A stretch of DNA of 64,000 bases from positions 496,001 through 560,000 of the forward strand of contig NZ_AP022598.1 of NCBI RefSeq assembly GCF_010725485.1, in the 5' to 3' direction. The position numbers were made by a program, and so were the translations under genes. Of the stretch, positions 57,301 through 64,000 are shown piece by piece. The DNA comes from Mycolicibacterium parafortuitum. GTDB taxonomy: Bacteria > Actinomycetota > Actinomycetes > Mycobacteriales > Mycobacteriaceae. The notes under the pieces were generated by a model. That model made no database searches, was not told the DNA's origin, and was given only the letters and a program-made list of their open reading frames with translations. Each line of letters starts with the position of its first letter. The first letter of the stretch is position 1.

Positions 57301-59528
57301 CGGTCTTGGCGGTGAAGGCGCCGATCTTGGGCGCCCCGTCCGGACGCACCTTGATGACGCTTCCAGACTCCAGATGTGCCAGAAGGGATTTCGCGATCTG
57401 CTGGTGTACACCCAGGTCTCCGTCGCTGACAGCAACTACCGTGGTAGGGCCGATTCTCTGGGCCAGCTTCCCTGCTGCATCCGCAAGCGACTTGACCTGC
57501 TTCGAGCGCCTGCCACGCCTGCTGCCGGCCGCCGCGTACGTCCCGTAGCGCGTCGTCGATCCAGGCTTCATCCCGACGTTCCAGGTTAAGTGCGGTCTCT
57601 GCTAGGGCCGCGACTCTGCTGCGCAGCTCGTCACGCAGGTCCGGAGTCAACGACCGGACGAAGCCAAACGACTCATGCTCCAGAAGTTCGGCGAAGTCGT
57701 TCTTCCGCGTGGTAGCTCTGGCTTCGGCGTCGGCCAGATCAGCGAACTCCTGCGGGCTGACCAACGTCGCGAGATCCGGCAACGACAGCGATGCCTCTGC
57801 CTCGTGGGTGGCCAGATCGTCACTGCGCAGCAGGGTGCGCCACAGTTCAATCTCGGCGGTCGAGACCGTGGCTCCGCTACCTTCGGGGTCTACCTCGAAG
57901 GACCGGATCCATTCGTACTGCTCCTGGTGCTGCAGGTGGTCGAACGCGATGGCGGCCAACGTGCCTACGGCGGGCCCGTCAGTGCGGGTCTGCACCTCTT
58001 GCTCCCGCGTGACGAGCAATCGGTTGCGTATTTTGGCACGTTGCCTACGCAAATCATCGATGGTGCTGAGGTGCCGGGCGATGGAGCGCTGCGATTCAGC
58101 GGGGTCGAAATCATCCGCGCGGCGCGAGATGTTATCGACCGCCGTACGCAAATCCGCCATATCAGAACGAGATTGGCCGACCACGGCGACCGCGAGCGAC
58201 TGGATCTCGTTGGGCAGCTTTGCGCGCACCTCCCGTAGAGCCCGATCGGTGTGTGCTGTGATTAGAATCCGCTTGCCTTGTGCCAGCAAGTGGGAGACGA
58301 GTGCCGCGGCGGTGTGAGTCTTACCGGTTCCAGGCGGACCCTGCACCACCGTCTGCGCCCGACTGTCGACACGTTCGATGATCTGACGCTGACGGTCATT
58401 GACCGGGAGCGGCAAAAAATCCTCCTCATCGACGGTCACGACCGCACCGTCGGTGACTCTGCCCTCGGTTGACGCCGGCTGCCGGTCCGGGTCAATGAGC
58501 GGGAGCACTCCTTCGGGCACCTCGCCCGCTTCACGGATCTGGCTAACGATCTGCTCATACATCTGCACCAAACCGCGATTGGTGCGCTTGCGCAGGATGA
58601 TTGCCGGCGCAAACGCAGCGCGCGGTTGGGCGCCGCTGGGTGCGGCGACTGAGTCCTCGTCGTACTCCGCGTCGGGATCAAGACTGTGAGTCAGCCTGCG
58701 GCAGATCTCACCGATCGCAGGCTGGTCCAACAGGTGACCCTCATAGGCGGCCGCGAGCTCCTTGATCTCGTCGAACTTCGCCGGATTGGGAATGACAGCA
58801 GGATCCAACATATCCAACTCAACGGTTACTGCGTCCGGGGCGCTCACCGAGACAACCGTGAGCCGCCCTGAATCCTCGTCGAACCGAATCTCGATCGGAG
58901 CAGTCGTGACATGCCGCAACACTTGGTCATGGCCCTCGGGTCGCCAGGACAGGCACCCCACACCGACGATCAGTTCGAACGCCTCACTGTGCTCGGTCGA
59001 GGTCACGTGAACGCCGAACAGCTCCTTATAGACGTCCCGGACCTTTGCGTCGCGACGCTCTTGTTCGGCCCATAGATTCCAGACGTTCAACCAAGCTTCA
59101 AACGCCTGCGTGATCTCAGGATTATTCGCCAGTTGCACACGTCGGGTGCCCTTGACGTCACCCTGCTCCGCGTCGCTGACGAGCAGTGGGTCTTTGCTGA
59201 CGATTGCTTCACGGAGTGTCGGCGCTTTGTTTGCATCGTCCGTCACGCCGTCAAGCCACGCGGCCAACTGATCCGGCAAGACCGGTGGATCCAGTTTGGC
59301 GACCCGGTCGACGGTCAGTAATGGCATATCCGGTTCGAGCTGCGCGATGCGATGCGCCGAGTGAATCGCCTGATGGTCGGGCAGGCCGCCGAACCAGATC
59401 GTGTGATCAAAGCTGTCGACGGTGCGCACGGTGTTGACGAGCTGCTCTTGGGCCCGGCTCAGGAACGTGAACAGATTGACGGCGCGCCGCACCAACCGGT
59501 CGTTATCAGTTTCTTGTTCGGTCAACAC
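54338..59528 (-). pseudogene. SF1 helicase / Vsr-like endonuclease, broken by a frameshift
   Basis: Two overlapping frames together make one protein of about 1730 residues. The first (from GTG 59528, with GAGGGGG upstream) has Walker A GPPGTGKT ending at about residue 404. The second has DEAS, then SDFQGSE and VAASRAKD of the COG1112-type SF1 helicases, followed by a PD-(D/E)XK domain of the MTES_1575 type (RIDMVV, IECDGDFWH) and a DUF3320-like C-terminus. The shift near 57500 separates motif I from motif II, so neither half could be a helicase alone. It may be a real mutation, a sequencing error, or programmed shifting. Confidence 0.75.
57493..57510 (-). other. Frameshift site in the SF1 helicase gene
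   Basis: On the minus strand the bases GCTCGAAGCAGGTCAAG can be read WQALEAG in the first frame or KQVKSLAD in the second. Skipping one base restores a smooth sequence (ALEQVKSLAD). No classical slippery heptamer is visible. Confidence 0.6.
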
Positions 59529-59690
59529 CGCTCCCCCTCGCAAGTTTTGCCCGCGACCAGGCAAAAATAATTCCCCCGTCAATTAAGGACGATTATGGAC
59601 CCTTGGTCTGACATCGCAACGTCAGGCCTCGTGAGTGGCCGTCGGGGCACCCCGGCCCGCCACGATCTGCAACGCCCGTCATCAACGTTT

Positions 59691-59710
59691 TGAATCGAAA
59701 CCGCGATTCA
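59691..59710. repeat. 7-base inverted repeat with 6-base loop
   Basis: TGAATCG (59691-59697) and CGATTCA (59704-59710) could form a hairpin in RNA. It lies about 60 bases downstream of the DUF3427 helicase stop on the minus strand. No run of T follows on that strand, so it is at best a weak terminator. Confidence 0.4.
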
Positions 59711-59772
59711 GTAGCACAGCCACATCAACCAGCACCCTCGATGTCCTGCCCCCTCCCCTGATCTCTCTTCCG

Positions 59773-62700
59773 CTACGCCACCGCCGCCCGTGCCCCCAGA
59801 TACACCTCCGCCGGCATCGAATGCCGTAACCGCCACGTAATCGCCATCGGCCGGTCCCCCTCATGCGAGACGTAGTCCGCCGGCCCGAGGAAGATGTACG
59901 GCGCCGCACCGAGCGCGTTGGTCTTTGCCTCTCGCACAAACAGCAGGATGTGCGAGCCACGCCCACGATGGTGGATGTACCGCTGACCGGTCGGCGATGC
60001 CGCCGACGTGGTCGACTGCGACTCCCAGTGGAACAGGTCCGGGCTCAGCGCGAAGTCGCGGTACATCGTCGTGGGCGAGTAGTCGGTGTCGGTTTTCTTC
60101 AGCGTGATGAGGAATGCGTCGGCATTGACCGCCGGACACCAGGCCACCCCCTCCCGCATGGTGGAAGGCGTCCGCTTCTGCGACACCCAACCGAGCCCGG
60201 CAAGGATCTCTTCGCGTGAGTAGGTAGCGTGCAGCGCCAGCGGCACATCGGCCAATTCCGGGATCAGCTCGCCCAGCGCGTAGGTGCTGCGGTGCGCAGC
60301 GTCGAAGGCAATATCGACAACCTGACCCATCTCCGCCGCGACCTCTTCCCCGCGGAGGATGTCGAGTCCCGCTGAAACACTGTCGAATTCCCCACCGTTG
60401 GGGTACAGCGAGTAGAACAGCATGTCTGCCAGCCGCTGCGCGGTCACGGCACCACCGGCCAGCAAAGCGCGATACGCCTGCGCCCGCCGGTGGTCATCTA
60501 CATGCGCGAGGGCCTTGACTCGCTTCACCAGTTCGGACTCCCGCGGATCGGGCCGAGGCCCCAGCTTTCCGGCATCGCGGCACAGCGTGGTCCATGACCG
60601 ATCGGTGCGCAGAATGTCCTCCAGAGCGCGCCCGGACTCCTGCAGATACGAGCCTAGCCCGTTGTCAGGATGCGCCCGAATCTCCGAAACCAAAGTCGCC
60701 TTCTTCGGGGCGACCTGCTGTCGGACGTTCTCCAACACGATCCGTTGGGCGACGTCGTCCAGCACAATCTGGCTACCGGACGGCAGGAACGGAAAACCCT
60801 GCTCGATCTCTTTTTCAAGCCGTTTACGCCCGAGCCCGGTTAATGCACGGAACCGCTGGTCGAACCGGAACTCTTTGCGCTGATGCCCCACGAAGTCCAG
60901 CGCCGTCAGCACCGACTTGCCCGGCGCTAGCCGCAATCCACGACCAAGCTGTTGCAGGAAGACGGTCGCGCTCTCGGTGGGCCGAAGAAACAGCACGGTG
61001 TCCACCAACGGGATATCTAGACCCTCGTTGAACAGGTCGACAGTGAAGAGCACGTTGATGTCGCGGTTGCTTAACGCCGCCAGCGCTTCTCGACGCTCCG
61101 CGCTGTCGTCGAGACCCACAACCGCGCGCGCCGGGATGCCCGCGGCGACAAACTTGTCCGCCATATACCGGGCGTGCTCGACGCTGACACAGAATCCGAG
61201 GGCGCGCATGGCGCCGACATCAGCGATCTTGTCTCGGAGCTGATCCAGCACAATCCGTGTGCGCGCATCGCTAGCGGTATAGACCTCGCTCAGTCCGGCG
61301 AGGTCATACCCACCGCGGCGCCACTGCAGCCGTTCCAGATCAGTGCCGTCGTACACCCCGAAGTAGTGGAACGGACAAAGAAGGTTCTGTTCCAAGGCAT
61401 CCCACAGCCTCAACTCCGCGGCGACGCGACCGTCAAAGAACGCGCGGACGTCGATCCCGTCGCCACGTTCGGGTGTGGCGGTCAGCCCCAAAAGTTCCAC
61501 GGGCTCAATATGGTCGAGCAACCTTCGGTAAGACGCCGCCTGGGCATGGTGGAACTCGTCGATGACCACGACATCAAAGTGATCGGTACTGATGGTGGAA
61601 AGGCGGTCGGCCGTAAGTGATTGGATGCTGGCGAAGACGTGGCGCCATTTCGTGGGCTGCTCCCCGCCGACGAGCAGTTCACCAAAGGTGGGGTCGGTGA
61701 GGACTTCCTGATACATCCGCCGGGACTGCGTCAGGATTTCTTTGCGGTGTGCCACGAACAGCAACGTGAGGTCCCGCCTGTGCACTTCACGGGCCAGCTG
61801 GCGGTAATCCAAGGCGGCGATCACCGTCTTGCCGGTGCCGGTTGCCGCGACAATCAGGTTGCGGTGGCGGTCATGCAGCGTTCGCTCGGCGTCGAGCTGT
61901 TCCAGCAGTTCTGCCTGGTATGGCTTCGGGGTGACTTCCAAGCCCGACAGCGTGATCGCCAACGGGTCCCGTTCCTTCTTCCCCGAGGCGATCTCCAGTG
62001 CGTTGCGCAGCCTCGCGCCATCCTCGTCCGGCCGGTAAGTCTCGAATTCTCGGTTTTCCCAGTAGGAGTCAAAGGTGGTGCGGAACTTCTCCAACAGGTG
62101 CGGTGTCGCGACGGCTGACAGTCGCACGTTCCACTCCAAGCCGTCCACCAGCGCAGCATGCGACAGGTTGGAAGAGCCGACGTAGGCGGTGTGAAAGCCG
62201 GTATTGCGCCGCAACAGCCACGCCTTGGCGTGCAGACGTGTCATGTTGGTGTCGTAGGTGATGCGCACTTCGGCGCCGAACTCATTCACCAGGGCATCGA
62301 GCGCCCGGGCATCGGTGGCACCGAGATAGGTCGTGGTGATGACACGCAGGGGCACCCCGCGTTCGTGCAGGTCGGTGAGCTCCCGTTCAAGCAGCCGCAG
62401 GCCATGCCATTTCACGAATGCACACAGCAGGTCCACGTGGTCGGCACTCGCCAGTTCCGCACGCAGCTCCGCGGCGAGGGTCGGCTCGTTGCGGGCGTTG
62501 GTCATCAGTGCGGCATCCGACAGCGGCGTGGCCGGCCGGGGTGGCCGCACCGAGCCCAGCGCATCAACAGTCACGGCGTCCAGGCGGCGAATCTTCGTCG
62601 GCTCGTCCTGATACGGCACATCCCGGAGCGCATCGGGGTCACCAAGCGCCGCCAGGATCTTCCGGGTGAGGTGGGCACGCTCTTCGGCTCCCCGTGCGGC

Positions 62701-62859
62701 GCGCAGCTGCCGCTCGATCAGCGGGCTCAGGTGGCGGGCAAGGACGAGCGCCTGCTCAGCGTCGTCGACTGTGCTGAGCTCGGTGTGCAACCCTGATGTG
62801 TCGACAAGCGCTGACTGCAGCCGCGAGGTGAGCACTGATTCGTACAGTCCAGTCTCCAC
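59773..62859 (-). CDS. PLD-nuclease / SF2 helicase / DUF3427 protein
   Basis: 1028 residues from a GTG at 62859. The N-terminus is an HKD nuclease domain (LHAKAWLLRR with His210 and Lys212, then VGSSNLSHAAL). An SF2 helicase follows: Walker A GTGKT at about 341-345, DEFH at 434-437, LTATPERGDG, and FNEGLDIP with QQLGRGLRL. The last 350 residues match DUF3427. Such proteins should open duplex DNA or RNA and cut it. A TAGCCT hexamer 6 bases before the GTG, and no ribosome binding site, point to a leaderless transcript. The gene diverges from the exonuclease gene. Confidence 0.83.
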   Translation of the reverse strand: METGLYESVLTSRLQSALVDTSGLHTELSTVDDAEQALVLARHLSPLIERQLRAARGAEERAHLTRKILAALGDPDALRDVPYQDEPTKIRRLDAVTVDALGSVRPPRPATPLSDAALMTNARNEPTLAAELRAELASADHVDLLCAFVKWHGLRLLERELTDLHERGVPLRVITTTYLGATDARALDALVNEFGAEVRITYDTNMTRLHAKAWLLRRNTGFHTAYVGSSNLSHAALVDGLEWNVRLSAVATPHLLEKFRTTFDSYWENREFETYRPDEDGARLRNALEIASGKKERDPLAITLSGLEVTPKPYQAELLEQLDAERTLHDRHRNLIVAATGTGKTVIAALDYRQLAREVHRRDLTLLFVAHRKEILTQSRRMYQEVLTDPTFGELLVGGEQPTKWRHVFASIQSLTADRLSTISTDHFDVVVIDEFHHAQAASYRRLLDHIEPVELLGLTATPERGDGIDVRAFFDGRVAAELRLWDALEQNLLCPFHYFGVYDGTDLERLQWRRGGYDLAGLSEVYTASDARTRIVLDQLRDKIADVGAMRALGFCVSVEHARYMADKFVAAGIPARAVVGLDDSAERREALAALSNRDINVLFTVDLFNEGLDIPLVDTVLFLRPTESATVFLQQLGRGLRLAPGKSVLTALDFVGHQRKEFRFDQRFRALTGLGRKRLEKEIEQGFPFLPSGSQIVLDDVAQRIVLENVRQQVAPKKATLVSEIRAHPDNGLGSYLQESGRALEDILRTDRSWTTLCRDAGKLGPRPDPRESELVKRVKALAHVDDHRRAQAYRALLAGGAVTAQRLADMLFYSLYPNGGEFDSVSAGLDILRGEEVAAEMGQVVDIAFDAAHRSTYALGELIPELADVPLALHATYSREEILAGLGWVSQKRTPSTMREGVAWCPAVNADAFLITLKKTDTDYSPTTMYRDFALSPDLFHWESQSTTSAASPTGQRYIHHRGRGSHILLFVREAKTNALGAAPYIFLGPADYVSHEGDRPMAITWRLRHSMPAEVYLGARAAVA

Positions 62860-63200
62860 GCGGGGAGGCTAACGCGGTCCGGCGACAACTCCGCGCACGC
62901 CACTCTGAGTGTTTCGGAGCCGTATCGGCCCGCAACCCAGCAGACGAACGCTTACTCGCATGTTTGCTGAATGGCACCCCGGGGCCGCCTACCGGGGACT
63001 AAGCTTTCCGACCTGCCCTGATCAACAGAGGCGGAGGATTCCGAGGTCAGCTTGTCGTACATGCTAAGTATCGTCTGCCCATTCGCGCTATATTGACGCG
63101 AACGGGGCTTTTCAGGGGGGCGTAGCTCGGTGATCGGTGCAGCGAGGACAGCGTGGTCTGGTGACCTGTGCCATCGGCCCCGCGCGTCGTCGGTGCGTTG
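62860..63200. other. Divergent intergenic region, 341 bases
   Basis: It holds promoters in both directions. On the minus strand TAGCCT (62871-62866) lies 6 bases before the GTG at 62859. On the plus strand TATATT (63089-63094) is a good -10 for the exonuclease gene, giving a leader of about 100 bases; its -35 is not clear. The stretch near 63116 (GGGGGGCGTAGCTCGGTGATC) resembles a tRNA 5' end but no tRNA can be folded. Confidence 0.5.
62866..62871 (-). promoter_or_regulatory. Candidate -10 hexamer for leaderless helicase mRNA
   Basis: TAGCCT on the minus strand fits TANNNT, 6 bases from the GTG at 62859. The bases just before the GTG are pyrimidine-rich (CCTCCCC), the opposite of a ribosome binding site. 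Confidence 0.45.
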
Positions 63201-64000
63201 ATGAGCGCACCCAACCGCGCCCTACCGCCGGCCGCCGAGACAGCACATCGCCTCCTCGCTGAGCACGGACCGCTGTCAGCGCCCGACCTCAGGGAAAAAC
63301 TCCGCCAGGAGGGATTCGCTCAGCCGCTGGAGCGGCTCCAGCAGTGGCCCGATCGGTTCCCTCACCGCTTCGCCGTCACGGACGACGGGTTGCTCTGTGT
63401 CGCGGTCGCGTACACGAACGCGGTCGAAACCCGCGATACCCCCGACCTCGAGCACTGGTACTCCCCACAGACCGCACGGGTTCCGCTGGACCGGGTGGCG
63501 GTGTTGGATATCGAGACCACCGGTCTCAACCGAGCCGCGGACTTCGTCACCGAGATCGCTCTGGTTCGACTGGACGGCACCACCCTGATGGATATCAAGG
63601 TGGCGGTGCCGGACAGCGGGGCCAGCCCCGACACCGTGGCGCTGTCGCAGGCCCTCGACACCCTGTCCACCCGGTTGCCAAACGTCGACCTGCTGATCGG
63701 GCACAACCTGCTCGCCTTCGATCTACCGTTCCTCGTACAAGCCGCGAAACGTCAGGGGCTCGCTGTCCCTCAGTTCCCGCCGAGTGCCGACAGTCTTCAC
63801 CTCTCGCTTCTGGTCGATGTGGCGATGCCCAACCGCCAACTCGCCGACCTCACGCTGCGCTACGGCGTCACCAACGACGAAGCGCATCGGGCCGACGCGG
63901 ACGCGACGGCAACCGCGGCTGTCATCCGCGCGCTGCTGTCCGACATCGACATGTCAGAACCCAGCTGGCCGCTCACGATCGCCATCCTCGAATCCCACCG
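63201..64000 (+). CDS. DEDDh 3'-5' exonuclease domain protein (partial, runs off right edge)
   Basis: The frame is open from the ATG at 63201 to base 64000 (266 codons). Residues about 1-60 form a winged-helix-like module (RLLAEHGPLSAPDLREKLR). The exonuclease domain has DIETTGL (Asp and Glu), TEIALV, GHNLLAFDLPF (Asp) and HRADADAT (His and Asp), the complete DnaQ-type DEDDh set. It should remove nucleotides from 3' ends. In similar actinobacterial proteins the domain precedes a helicase, so the missing part could be a RecQ-like helicase; this cannot be seen here. Confidence 0.8.
   Translation, partial: MSAPNRALPPAAETAHRLLAEHGPLSAPDLREKLRQEGFAQPLERLQQWPDRFPHRFAVTDDGLLCVAVAYTNAVETRDTPDLEHWYSPQTARVPLDRVAVLDIETTGLNRAADFVTEIALVRLDGTTLMDIKVAVPDSGASPDTVALSQALDTLSTRLPNVDLLIGHNLLAFDLPFLVQAAKRQGLAVPQFPPSADSLHLSLLVDVAMPNRQLADLTLRYGVTNDEAHRADADATATAAVIRALLSDIDMSEPSWPLTIAILESH

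Noticed and set aside
57099..57497. Possibility that the first SF1 frame ends naturally as a separate protein
   Set aside because: After about 57500 that frame turns into Arg/Gly/Cys-rich noise, while the other frame continues a sensible helicase sequence.
63116..63180. tRNA-like 5' sequence (GGCGTAGCTCGGTGATCGG)
   Set aside because: No anticodon stem, TTCGA loop or acceptor complement follows at the right distance.

Overview
The window is high-GC DNA from an actinobacterium, most likely a Mycolicibacterium or close relative. This rests on a DesA3-type desaturase with all three histidine boxes, a mycobacterial-type VapBC module, a VanW-family cell-wall protein, many GTG starts, and several starts that sit 5-7 bases after a TANNNT -10 hexamer with no ribosome binding site (leaderless, common in mycobacteria). 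The genus is an inference. I see no rRNA, tRNA, CRISPR array, insertion sequence or attachment site.

Bases 1-14,000 look like ordinary chromosome: a truncated VanW-family gene (minus), an RNase H-like gene and a membrane protein (plus), an unknown 405-residue protein, a NERD-nuclease/SF1 helicase, a patatin-like lipase, the desaturase, a long SEC-C protein, an intact vapBC pair, an unknown gene, and a ribbon-helix-helix antitoxin whose vapC toxin is cut to 19 codons.

From about 14.2 kb to the right edge almost everything is nucleic-acid ATPase, nuclease or methylase. In order: (a) a Rad50/SbcC-like ATPase coupled to a Mre11/SbcD-like protein that has lost most of its metal ligands, divergent from a DrmD-like SNF2 helicase, followed by an EEP-fold nuclease (14.2-21.7 kb); (b) a promoter with two palindromic operators driving HTH, VWA and zinc-ribbon genes (21.7-23.4 kb); (c) a low-GC four-gene operon with a NucS-like nuclease and a 53-residue membrane peptide (23.6-25.2 kb); (d) an AAA ATPase with a zinc hook and a C-terminal R-x5-H motif, overlapping a small HEPN-like gene with the same motif (25.5-28.2 kb), behind a DUF6308-like gene; (e) a DUF6361 / phospholipase-D-fold / SF2 helicase operon (29.1-35.3 kb); (f) a zinc-ribbon, glycine-rich, DUF726-type hydrolase (35.6-37.3 kb); (g) a 22-kb minus-strand gene train: SF1 helicase-endonuclease (frameshifted), a 105-residue protein, SNF2 helicase, Eco57I-type methylase, DUF1998 helicase and UvrD-like helicase (37.3-59.5 kb); (h) a phospholipase-D/SF2 helicase/DUF3427 protein, divergent from a DEDDh exonuclease that runs off the right edge.

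I read 14-64 kb as an anti-mobile-element (defence) island. Individual systems are recognisable only by domain content. Several gene pairs overlap by 1-4 bases, which supports them as co-expressed units. None of the functional assignments of units (a)-(h) has been tested here, and the match of unit (g) to named systems (DISARM, Druantia) is partial.
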